A stretch of DNA of 52,172 nucleotides from Patescibacteria group bacterium (GTDB taxonomy: Bacteria > Patescibacteriota > Minisyncoccia > UBA6257 > 02-FULL-45-10c). A program made the translations under genes and the position numbers. Numbering within the stretch: the stretch's first letter is position 1; every line of letters begins with the position of its first letter. Location of the stretch: positions 1 to 52,172 of the forward strand of contig JAHILT010000038.1 in the NCBI GenBank assembly GCA_018896875.1, in the 5' to 3' direction. This document shows, one piece after another, positions 24,122 through 31,919 of this stretch. Under the pieces are notes generated by a model. It was not told the origin of the DNA. It was given only the letters and a program-made list of their open reading frames with translations, and ran no database searches.

Positions 24122-25771
24122 ATGGTTTTTTATCAAATTTTTAAAAGTTTAAACAAAAAAGAAAAGGCTGTTTTATATATAGCTGGTACGGTATTTTTAG
24201 TCTCTAGTATCTTATGGTTAAGTTATTTTATAAACCACAACACTATCCAAGTTCCTGTTGAAAGCGATAAATATAGCGAAGGAACAATCGGCCAACCTAA
24301 ATTTATAAATCCAATTATAAGTAATAATGATATTGACAGGGATCTTTCTCAGATTTTATATAGCGATATGACAACGCTAATGGACGATTATACCGTAAGC
24401 GATGATGGTAAAACGTGGAATGTTTTTTTAAAAAACGACTTGCTTTGGAGCGACAATAAACGTTTAACTAGCGATGATGTTATTTTTACTATTGAAACAA
24501 TACAAAACCCAGAAGCCAATTCTCCTATGTTTGGAACGTGGCAAGGTATTATTGTTGATAGAATAAGTGAATTAGAAATAGAATTTAATCTTAGAAATCC
24601 ATACGCCTTCTTCTTGGATAATTTAGAGGATCTTAAAATAATTCCAAATCATATATTCAGTATTATTCCATCATCAAACCTTAAACTTTCCAGTTACAAT
24701 TTAGAACCAATTGGAAGCGGTCCTTATCAATATGTTGATTATGATATACGAAAAGACGGATTTATAACTGAATATAATTTCAAAATTAATCCTAATTATA
24801 TAGGCGAAAAACCTTTTATTAAAAATTTAACTATTAAATTTTTCCAAGGGTCAGAAGAATTAATCGATGCTTTCAATTCCAGAAAAATAGATGGTTTTGG
24901 AAATTTGAATCCTAAAAATATAGATAAAATAAAACTTAGTCATAAACTCACAAGCCTTGAAATGCCAAGATATTATGCTATATTTTTCAATCAAAATATA
25001 CACGAAGCATTAAAACAAGAATCCGTGAGAGAGGCACTAAATATCGCCACTGACAAAAAAACAATTATAAAAAATGTTCTTGACGAAAAAGGAAGCATGA
25101 CTAGCGGACCCATCCTCTCAATAATTGACGGATATGATAAAGAGATTAAAATAGAAGAATTTTCTATTGAAAATAGTATAGAAATATTAGAAAAAGCAAA
25201 ATGGAAAATTAACGAAGAAACAGGCATTAGAGAAAAGAAGATAGGGAAAGATATAGTCAAGTTAGAATTCCAAATAATTGTTCCGCAAATACAATTTCTT
25301 ATTGATACAGCAAACTTAATCAAAAATAACTGGAGAGAAATAGGTGTGGAATTAACACTTATAAAATTAAATCCAAACGATATTAATGAAGTAATAATAA
25401 AATCTCGCGACTATCAAATGTTGATTTTTGGAAACATTTTAAAAAACAATCCTGATATTTTTTCTTTTTGGCATTCTTCGGAAAGATTTTATCCTGGATT
25501 AAATCTATCTTTGTTCCAAAATGAAAAAGCAGATACGTTAATGGAAACAATAAGGAAAGAGATGGACTCTGAAAAAAGAATTGAAGAAATAAAAAATCTC
25601 CAAACACTTATAAATACAGAAAATCCTGCTATATTCTTATTTTCTCCTTATTATTTATATGTATCTATAAAAAATCTTGATGGGCTAGAAGGAAATACCT
25701 TGATCACATCTTCGGACAGATTCAAAAATATTAATGAGTGGTATGTTGCAACCAGCAGAGCGTTTAAATAA
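24122..25771 (+). CDS. Extracellular solute-binding protein, family 5 (OppA/DppA-like)
   Basis: A 549-aa protein anchored by one N-terminal TM helix (about residues 17-37) rather than a lipobox. The family 5 start EGTIGQPKFINPIISNNDIDRDLSQILY, the segment WSDNKRLTSDDVIFTIETI and the later VREALNIATDKKTII match peptide- or nickel-binding proteins of ABC importers. Family members capture oligopeptides outside the cell. No permease or ATPase gene is nearby, so its transporter must be elsewhere, or it acts alone. The start overlaps no RBS; an element-B-like hairpin lies just upstream. The next gene overlaps its 3' end. Confidence 0.88.
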   Translation: MVFYQIFKSLNKKEKAVLYIAGTVFLVSSILWLSYFINHNTIQVPVESDKYSEGTIGQPKFINPIISNNDIDRDLSQILYSDMTTLMDDYTVSDDGKTWNVFLKNDLLWSDNKRLTSDDVIFTIETIQNPEANSPMFGTWQGIIVDRISELEIEFNLRNPYAFFLDNLEDLKIIPNHIFSIIPSSNLKLSSYNLEPIGSGPYQYVDYDIRKDGFITEYNFKINPNYIGEKPFIKNLTIKFFQGSEELIDAFNSRKIDGFGNLNPKNIDKIKLSHKLTSLEMPRYYAIFFNQNIHEALKQESVREALNIATDKKTIIKNVLDEKGSMTSGPILSIIDGYDKEIKIEEFSIENSIEILEKAKWKINEETGIREKKIGKDIVKLEFQIIVPQIQFLIDTANLIKNNWREIGVELTLIKLNPNDINEVIIKSRDYQMLIFGNILKNNPDIFSFWHSSERFYPGLNLSLFQNEKADTLMETIRKEMDSEKRIEEIKNLQTLINTENPAIFLFSPYYLYVSIKNLDGLEGNTLITSSDRFKNINEWYVATSRAFK

Positions 25772-26729
25772 AATCATGGACAACTTTAAAAAGGCTATAT
25801 TAGAATTCAATAAACAATTGTCTTTTAAATCATTAACTGTAAATAATTTAAACAAGCTTAAAAACATAAACCCTGACGCTGTTATTATTATTGGAATGGG
25901 AGGGTCTGGTTTTGTAGGCGATATGGTTTCTGCCTTTCAAAAAGAATTAAATATTCCTGCGCCTATTATAGTTTGGAAAAACTTCGGATTGCCAAGAACC
26001 CAATACAAAAATCCTCTTTTTATTTTTATTTCTTTTTCTGGAAACACAGAAGAAACAATTAGCGAATTTAATGGAGTTAAAAACAAGGCTGTAATTTGTT
26101 CTGGAGGATTACTATTTAAAATGGCAAAAACGCAAAAAGTACCTACAATCATTTTTAAAAACCCAGGAATAAAACCACGACAAGGAAGCGGAATAATGTT
26201 TTGTGGAATAATGGCTATCCTTAAAGCAACTTTTCCAAAAATAAAAATAAACAGAAAAGGACCAAGCGAGCTAGAATCAGAAAAAACAGGCAAAGAAATA
26301 GCTAAAAAAATTAAAAATAAAATAATACTTTTATATAGTTCTCAAAAAAATAGTTTTCTTGCTTATATTTGGAAAACTAAATTAAACGAAACTTCTAAAA
26401 TTCCCGCATTCTGCGGGGTAATTCCAGAAATTTGCCATAATGAAATTGAACTTTTCGAAAACAAAATTTTATCTCAAAAAATATTAATTATTTTTATAAA
26501 AGATGATTCGGATGTCATCTCTATTAAGAAAAAAATGAATAAGTTAGAAAAGATTTTTAAGAAAAATAATAATTATTTTATGTCTATAAAAATCAAAGGA
26601 AAAAGCTATATAGAAAGAGCGTGGAATAATATTATTTTGGCAGATTGGGCAACTTATTATTTAGCCAAATTAAACAAAGTTGATCCTTCTGTAACAAAAC
26701 TAATCGATTTACTAAAGTCTACAAAATAA
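25734..26729 (+). CDS. Bifunctional phosphoglucose/phosphomannose isomerase family protein
   Basis: A 331-aa SIS-domain protein. GMGGSGFVGDMV (about residue 48) and SFSGNTEETISEF are the sugar-phosphate binding motifs. The C-terminal part has ICHNEIELFE, the typical PGI/PMI catalytic segment (N-H-N-E type). It would interconvert glucose-6-P or mannose-6-P with fructose-6-P. The start is uncertain: ATGs at 25734, 25743 and 25776 are in frame. The first two overlap the upstream gene by up to 38 nt. I prefer one of them, because LNKIMDNFKKAILEF aligns with the conserved family N-terminus. Confidence 0.88.
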   Translation: MSGMLQPAERLNKIMDNFKKAILEFNKQLSFKSLTVNNLNKLKNINPDAVIIIGMGGSGFVGDMVSAFQKELNIPAPIIVWKNFGLPRTQYKNPLFIFISFSGNTEETISEFNGVKNKAVICSGGLLFKMAKTQKVPTIIFKNPGIKPRQGSGIMFCGIMAILKATFPKIKINRKGPSELESEKTGKEIAKKIKNKIILLYSSQKNSFLAYIWKTKLNETSKIPAFCGVIPEICHNEIELFENKILSQKILIIFIKDDSDVISIKKKMNKLEKIFKKNNNYFMSIKIKGKSYIERAWNNIILADWATYYLAKLNKVDPSVTKLIDLLKSTK

Positions 26730-26749
26730 AGCATGCGAATATATAAATT

Positions 26750-26830
26750 ATCCCCCTCCTTTAGGAGGGGTTAGGGGAGATTTGAAATAATTAAATCCAC
26801 CCCAACCCTCCTTTAAAAGGAGGGAATAAG
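26750..26830. repeat. Inverted pair of CCTCC-type repeats
   Basis: The left unit ATCCCCCTCCTTTAGGAGGG then GTTAGGGGAGATTT is followed, 9 nt later, by the right unit AAATCCACCCCAACCCTCC then TTTAAAAGGAGGGAATAAG. The two are in opposite orientation, so the whole makes a larger dyad, as in a small composite MITE. It fills the gap before RNase J. Confidence 0.75.
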
Positions 26831-26864
26831 AAAAAACTAACAACTAATAAATAAAATAAATTTT

Positions 26865-28592
26865 ATGATAAAAAAAATAAATAATAATTACAAAAGAAGA
26901 AAAAAGGTTTCTGATAAAATCGTAAAATCAGAACCTCATTTAAGATTCTGTCCTCTTGGAGGTTTTGAAGAAATAGGTCGCAACTGCGTTTTCTTTGAAT
27001 ATGAAAACGAAATCGTTGTTGTAGATATAGGGATTCAATTTCCAGAAGAAGAAACGCCAGGAATAGATTATATTATTCCTAATGTAGCTTATTTAGAGCC
27101 AAAAAAGAAAAATATAAAAGGGCTAATATTAACTCATGGACACTATGATCATATTCATGCCATACCGTATTTAATAGAAAAACTTGGTAATCCAATTATT
27201 TACACTGCTTTACTTACTAAAGCTTTAGTTGAAAAAAGATTAGAAGAATTTCCTAATTTACCTAAACCAAAATTTCACATAGTAAAACAAGGAGACAATG
27301 TTACTATCTCTGAATATTTTAAGGCTAAATTTTTTGATATTGGGCATACTATTCCCGACGGAGTCGGTTTCATAATGGATACTCCTGTTGGTAATATGGT
27401 GCATTTTGGAGACTTTAGGGTTGAAAGAAAATCTGATGGAGAAGCTTATAATTTAGAAAACTTTAAAAAACTTGGTGAAATGAATGTCCATACCGCTTTT
27501 TTAGACAGTACTAACGCTGATATTAAAGGAAAATCAATATCAGAAGATATAGTAGAAAAGAATCTTGAAGATTTAATTAAACGAGCGGAAGGGAGAATAA
27601 TCATTGCTACATTTTCTTCATTATTAACTAGGCTGGCTATTATTTTTAAAATTGCCGCTAAACTCAATAAAAAAGTTGCTGTTAACGGAAGGTCTATGAA
27701 GGATAACGTGCAAATAGCCAAAAACTTAGGATATATCAAAGCTCCAAAAAACCTCTTAATAAACACAGAAGATATAAAAAAATATGAAGATAATAAAATA
27801 ATTATTCTTACAACAGGAGGGCAAGGAGAACCTAATGCTGGGCTAATGAAAATTGCCACGGGGCAACACAAATATATAAGATTTAAAGTTAATGATACGG
27901 TTGTGTTTTCTTCTTCGGTCGTTCCAGGGAACGAAAGAAGTGTTCAAATGCTTCAAGATAATATTGCTCGTCAAGTTGACGAAGTCTATAATTCTAAATT
28001 ATTAGATATTCATGCTAGCGGACATTCACCAGAAGAAGATTTAGCATTAGTAATGGACTTAGTAAAACCTAAATTTGTTGTTCCTGCTAATGCTTATTAT
28101 TTCAAAAGAAAGGCATGTGCTAAAATCGCCAATAACTCCAAAGCAGTTAAAAATGGAGCTGTATTGGTAGACAATGGACAAGTATGTGAAATAACTAAAG
28201 ATAATTTTAAGGTTAGTTCAGAGACCGTTCCTGCTGGCTACGTCATGGTAGATGGTCTTGGTGTAGGAGATGTAGAAGAAGTTGTTTTAAGAGACCGCTT
28301 AATGCTTTCTGCTGAAGGTATGGTGGTAGTCATTGCAACTATTAGTAAACAAACCGGAAAATTGTTAAAAAATCCCGATATTATTTCTAGAGGATTTATA
28401 TTCCTAAAAGAAAATGGAGATCTTCTAGATGAAGTTAGAGCTAAATTAAGAAGTGTCTTAAACAGAATTCCTTTTGGGCAAAGACCTGATCCTGATTATA
28501 TTAAAGGATTAATAAGAGATCAGATTGGACAATTGCTCTATAAAAAAACAAAGCGTAGACCAATGGTTCTTCCTGTAATAATTAGAATATAG
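26865..28592 (+). CDS. rnj: Ribonuclease J
   Basis: A 575-aa metallo-beta-lactamase/beta-CASP ribonuclease with 5'-3' exo- and endonuclease activity in mRNA decay and rRNA maturation. The zinc site motif LTHGHYDHIHAIPYL (about residue 85) and later GHTIPDGVGFIM, VHFGDFRVE and HASGHSPEED are intact. The start region GGFEEIGRNCVFFEYENEIVVVDIG is typical. The N-terminal ~27 basic residues before the conserved core are a little longer than usual. It is preceded by the CCTCC repeat pair and followed by element A copy 2. Confidence 0.96.
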   Translation: MIKKINNNYKRRKKVSDKIVKSEPHLRFCPLGGFEEIGRNCVFFEYENEIVVVDIGIQFPEEETPGIDYIIPNVAYLEPKKKNIKGLILTHGHYDHIHAIPYLIEKLGNPIIYTALLTKALVEKRLEEFPNLPKPKFHIVKQGDNVTISEYFKAKFFDIGHTIPDGVGFIMDTPVGNMVHFGDFRVERKSDGEAYNLENFKKLGEMNVHTAFLDSTNADIKGKSISEDIVEKNLEDLIKRAEGRIIIATFSSLLTRLAIIFKIAAKLNKKVAVNGRSMKDNVQIAKNLGYIKAPKNLLINTEDIKKYEDNKIIILTTGGQGEPNAGLMKIATGQHKYIRFKVNDTVVFSSSVVPGNERSVQMLQDNIARQVDEVYNSKLLDIHASGHSPEEDLALVMDLVKPKFVVPANAYYFKRKACAKIANNSKAVKNGAVLVDNGQVCEITKDNFKVSSETVPAGYVMVDGLGVGDVEEVVLRDRLMLSAEGMVVVIATISKQTGKLLKNPDIISRGFIFLKENGDLLDEVRAKLRSVLNRIPFGQRPDPDYIKGLIRDQIGQLLYKKTKRRPMVLPVIIRI

Positions 28593-28603
28593 TTTTTTAT
28601 TCG

Positions 28604-28741
28604 CAAACAAAAACAAGCCACTTTTGAGGAACATCTCGGAAGCCCTGCCTGCCGGCAGGCAGGGCTCTTGCACTGAGAGCGAAGCAAATTTTTCTCTTAG
28701 AAAAATTATACTGTTTCCGAGAAGTGGCTTATTTTTGTTTG
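28604..28741. repeat. Element A copy 2, with an inserted 26-nt palindrome
   Basis: The outer arm CAAACAAAAACAAGCCACTT pairs with AAGTGGCTTATTTTTGTTTG (one mismatch in 20). The core TTTGAGGAACATCTCGGA / GAGAGCGAAGCAAATTTT / CTGTTTCCGAGAAG matches the other copies. The first hairpin is enlarged by a perfect palindrome at 28641-28666. It lies between convergent RNase J and thrC genes. Confidence 0.85.
28641..28666. repeat. GC-rich 26-nt perfect palindrome nested in element A
   Basis: AGCCCTGCCTGCC followed by its exact reverse complement GGCAGGCAGGGCT. It is absent from the other two copies of element A. It is far more GC-rich than its surroundings, and it sits at the tip of a hairpin of the host element. 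Confidence 0.85.
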
Positions 28742-28743
28742 AT

Positions 28744-30093
28744 TTATTTTAGTAATTTTTTTAATTCTTCAATATCATTTTCAATAAGAATAGACTTCTT
28801 TTCTTTTGCGATCGTTTCTTTAAGTTTCTCTGGTATTTCTATTTCTTTGCCAATTATCGGCTCTATGCTGTCTTTAAATTTAACTGGATGCGCAGTGCTC
28901 AATACGATAATCGGATTTTTTATTCCAGATTTTTCCGCCCCCCTCATTGCCACTGCCGTATGCGTATCAATCAAATATCCAGTTTTTTCGAATATAGACT
29001 TAATGGTCTCCGCAGTTTCAGCTTCATCCACTGTTTCTCCAATAATATCCAATCTCATCGCCTCAACGCTATTTTTATACATATCTAGCATCCTAGCAAA
29101 GTTAGATGGGTTTCCTACGTTCATAGAATTAGATATTGCTGGTGCTACTTTTTCTGAAGAACGAGGAGTATAAATTCCCGTGGCAAGATACTCTGGTACA
29201 ACATCATTAATATTACACGATGCCACAAATTTTTTCACTGGTAAACCAATTCTTTTAGCCATAAGCCCAGCAGTAAGATTCCCAAAATTTCCACTAGGCA
29301 CGGAGAGCGCTATTTCTTTTTCTTTCTCTGTTTTTCTAAGCAAATTATAGCCGTGAAAATAATAAAACATTTGCGGTAAAAGTCTGCCGAAATTAATAGA
29401 ATTTGCCGAAGAAAACTCACCCTTTCCATTAATCTCTTTGTCTCTTAATATCTGTTTCGCCAACTTTTGACAATCGTCAAATACGCCCTTAACTTCTATT
29501 GCCGTAATATTTCCGCCAAAAGTCGTAAGTTGTTTTTCCTGAAGATTACTCACTTTTCCAGATGGATAAAGAATATACACCTTCAAATTAGGAACACCAT
29601 AAAAACCTGCTGCCACAGCACTACCTGTATCCCCAGAAGTAGCAACAATAATTTTTAATTCTTGTTTGTTTTCTTTAAGAAAATACTCCATAGCACGAGA
29701 CATAAAACGAGCGCCAAAATCCTTAAAAGCCATCGTTGGTCCATGAAACAGCTCTTGTATATAAAGATTATCGCTAATTTTAACTAATGGAGTTGGAGAT
29801 CCTTCGACAAGCTCAGGACAAGACCCTTTATTTTCTATAAGGAAGGCTTCTTTACTAAACGCATCGGCAATAATCTCTTTTAATGCTAATTCTGGAATAT
29901 CATCAATAAATAATTTGCTGATTTCCAAAGCAATATCCGAAAAAGTTTTTTCTGGCAATTCTTCTAAGAATTTATCGCTTAAAATAGGAAAAGACTCTGG
30001 TATATATAGCCCGCCATCAGGCGCCAGTCCGTCAAGAAGAACGTCTTTGAAAGATTTTCCGATAACCCCCTTATTGGTACTGTAGTATTTCAT
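28744..30093 (-). CDS. thrC: Threonine synthase
   Basis: A 449-aa PLP enzyme turning O-phosphohomoserine into threonine. The N-terminal MKYYSTN then FKDVLLDGLAPDGGLYIPE, the PLP-lysine region FHGPTMAFKDFGARFM, IVATSGDTGSAVAAGF and ALSVPSGNFGNLTAGL are all family motifs. Between ENKGS and PTPLVKI it carries an insert, CPELVEGS, encoded by a copy of a short palindromic DNA repeat (29798-29822). The reading frame is intact and the active-site motifs are unaffected, so the enzyme is likely functional. It is the last gene of the minus-strand thrA-asd-kinase-thrC cluster. Confidence 0.96.
   Translation of the reverse strand: MKYYSTNKGVIGKSFKDVLLDGLAPDGGLYIPESFPILSDKFLEELPEKTFSDIALEISKLFIDDIPELALKEIIADAFSKEAFLIENKGSCPELVEGSPTPLVKISDNLYIQELFHGPTMAFKDFGARFMSRAMEYFLKENKQELKIIVATSGDTGSAVAAGFYGVPNLKVYILYPSGKVSNLQEKQLTTFGGNITAIEVKGVFDDCQKLAKQILRDKEINGKGEFSSANSINFGRLLPQMFYYFHGYNLLRKTEKEKEIALSVPSGNFGNLTAGLMAKRIGLPVKKFVASCNINDVVPEYLATGIYTPRSSEKVAPAISNSMNVGNPSNFARMLDMYKNSVEAMRLDIIGETVDEAETAETIKSIFEKTGYLIDTHTAVAMRGAEKSGIKNPIIVLSTAHPVKFKDSIEPIIGKEIEIPEKLKETIAKEKKSILIENDIEELKKLLK
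29798..29822. repeat. Short palindromic repeat inserted in frame in thrC
   Basis: GATCCTTCGACAAGCTCAGG then ACAAG; its minus-strand reading encodes CPELVEGS. The core CTTGTCC-TGAGCTTGTCGAAGG is a repeat known from many environmental bacteria. The insert is 24 nt, flanked by TCT on both sides, suggesting a 3-nt target duplication. A variant is at 22868-22889. Confidence 0.85.
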
Positions 30094-30139
30094 AAATAAT
30101 TTTTTAATTTATTTATATTAATAATGCTATAAATAAAAA

Positions 30140-30649
30140 TTATGCTAACTCTAAAATTTTCTCAACCAAATCAATTTCGGTTAAATTCTCAATATTAATT
30201 GTATGGTTGGCAATTTTTTTATAAACTAAACTTCTTTCTTTAAAAAGTTTTTTAAGACCCTTCTCTCTTAAACCAATTATTCCACCCTTAATAACTCTTT
30301 GCTTTAATCTTTTTTGTATCTCCCTTAGGGTTGTTTCTATGTAAACAACCTTGGTTTCTTTTTTGATTTTTCCCATAGCCTCTGGAGAATACATAATGCT
30401 TCCTCCTGGAGAGAAAACGGTATTTTTTTTAAAAGCTAACTCTAGGGTATATTTATTTTCTAAATCTAATAATTTCCGTTCTCCATCTTGCTCTAAAATT
30501 TCATCATAACTTCTACCCGTTTTTTCTTTAATTAAGTCGTCTAAATCAATAAAATCCCAACCTAATTTATTGGCTAGTATTTTCCCAATCGTGGACTTCC
30601 CCGAGGTAGGCATTCCAACTAAAGTTATAACTTGTTTATTTTTTTTCAT
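30140..30649 (-). CDS. Shikimate-kinase-fold protein, candidate homoserine kinase
   Basis: A 169-aa P-loop kinase of the AroK/AroL family. Walker A is GMPTSGKST (about residues 12-20). FIDLDDLIKEKTGRSYDEI matches the D-x-D region, and a lid Arg region RLKQRVIKGG...LFKERSLVYKKIA is present. The shikimate-binding pattern GExxFRxxE reads GERKLLDLE, so the key Arg is Leu, and the GGG motif is GGS. No other shikimate-pathway gene is near. It sits between asd and thrC, exactly where thrB (homoserine kinase) is expected, and no thrB is in the cluster. I infer that it may phosphorylate homoserine. Plain shikimate kinase is the alternative. Confidence 0.85.
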   Translation of the reverse strand: MKKNKQVITLVGMPTSGKSTIGKILANKLGWDFIDLDDLIKEKTGRSYDEILEQDGERKLLDLENKYTLELAFKKNTVFSPGGSIMYSPEAMGKIKKETKVVYIETTLREIQKRLKQRVIKGGIIGLREKGLKKLFKERSLVYKKIANHTINIENLTEIDLVEKILELA

Positions 30650-30682
30650 TTGTTTGTCTGTATTCTTTTTAGAAATTAGAAA

Positions 30683-31789
30683 TTAGAAATTTCTTGATAG
30701 GTATCCTTTTTTATACAATAACTCAGCCACTAAAATAGCACCACCAGCTGCTCCTCTAATAGTATTATGAGAAAGGGCAATAAATTTCCATCCCGAATCT
30801 TTGTCTTCGCGAAATCTACCACAAGTAATACCCATGCCATTTTCGTAATCACGGTCTAGCTTAGTTTGTGGCCTATTGTTTTCAGAAAAATATTTAATAA
30901 ATTTCTTAGGGGCAGAAGGTAAATTTAATTTAGCCAACGAATTTTTGAAATTAATAATCGCTTTCTTTATCTGTAAAAAAGTTGGTTTCTTTTTAAATTT
31001 AACTGACACACTAGCCATATGACCATCAGAAACCGAAACGCGAATACAAGTAGCTGAAATATTTATATTTTTAGCCAACTCTATTTTTTTATTCTTTATA
31101 ATCCCCAAAATTTTCAACGGTTCTTTTTCAGTTTTTTCTTCTTCTCCTCCTATAAATGGAATACAATTATCCACCATCTCCGGCCACGATTCAAAAGTTT
31201 TTCCAGCACCAGAAATTGCTTGCAATGTAGTCACAGAAACAATCTGAGGATTAAATTGCTTAAGGGCGTAAATAACTGGAAGATAAGACTGCAAAGAGCA
31301 ATTTGGCTTAACGACTAATAATCCTTTTTTCCAACCACGTTTTTTTCGTTGAATACTAACAAGAGATAAATGATTTTCGTTTATTTCCGGCATAATCATC
31401 GGAACATCCTCTGTCCATCTATGAGCAGAGTTATTAGAAACTACAGCTATGCCTGCTGAAGCATAATGTTCTTCTACTTCTTTTATTTTTTTCTTACTCA
31501 TATCAATAGCAGAAAAAACTAAATCTACATTTTTTACAATTTCATTAAAATCTCCTTCTACTGCTTTAACTGTTATTTTTTTTATTTTTTTGGGAATAGA
31601 ATTTTTCATGCACCATCTTCCCCTTACCGCTTCCTCATATTTTTTTCCGGCCGATTGTGAAGAGGCAGCTAAAACAACCACGTCAAACCATGGGTGTTTT
31701 TCTAAAAGAGAAATAAATCTCTGTCCCACCATTCCGGTCGCACCTAAAATACCAACTCTTAATTTCTTTTTTAATTTTTTATTTTTCAT
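30683..31789 (-). CDS. asd: Aspartate-semialdehyde dehydrogenase
   Basis: A 368-aa NADP-dependent enzyme making aspartate semialdehyde from aspartyl phosphate. GILGATGMVGQRF is the dinucleotide-binding loop. VKPNCSLQSYLPVI holds the catalytic Cys. ISGAGKTFESW and CIRVSVSDGHMASVSV carry the substrate and active-site His region. It resembles the archaeal/fungal-type ASADH by its RVxVxxGH-like segment. It follows thrA in the same direction, separated by a dRS3-like repeat pair, and supplies the substrate of ThrA's second domain. Confidence 0.95.
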   Translation of the reverse strand: MKNKKLKKKLRVGILGATGMVGQRFISLLEKHPWFDVVVLAASSQSAGKKYEEAVRGRWCMKNSIPKKIKKITVKAVEGDFNEIVKNVDLVFSAIDMSKKKIKEVEEHYASAGIAVVSNNSAHRWTEDVPMIMPEINENHLSLVSIQRKKRGWKKGLLVVKPNCSLQSYLPVIYALKQFNPQIVSVTTLQAISGAGKTFESWPEMVDNCIPFIGGEEEKTEKEPLKILGIIKNKKIELAKNINISATCIRVSVSDGHMASVSVKFKKKPTFLQIKKAIINFKNSLAKLNLPSAPKKFIKYFSENNRPQTKLDRDYENGMGITCGRFREDKDSGWKFIALSHNTIRGAAGGAILVAELLYKKGYLSRNF

Positions 31790-31821
31790 TTTTTTGTTAG
31801 TTATTAATCTTTTTTTCTGTC

Positions 31822-31881
31822 ATTCCCGCGTAGGCGGGAATCTAGTCTTTTATTTTTCTGGATTCCCGTTTTCACGGGAAT
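31822..31881. repeat. Paired ATTCCC-n8-GGGAAT elements (dRS3-like)
   Basis: ATTCCCGCGTAGGCGGGAAT (31822-31841) and ATTCCCGTTTTCACGGGAAT (31862-31881) are two 20-bp units of the form ATTCCC-N8-GGGAAT, in inverted arrangement with TCTAG/CTGGA flanks. The pattern matches repeats such as neisserial dRS3 and similar elements widely scattered in bacteria. It separates asd from thrA. Confidence 0.85.
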
Positions 31882-31919
31882 GACAAATCTATGGAAATTA
31901 GTAATTGGTAATTGGAAAT

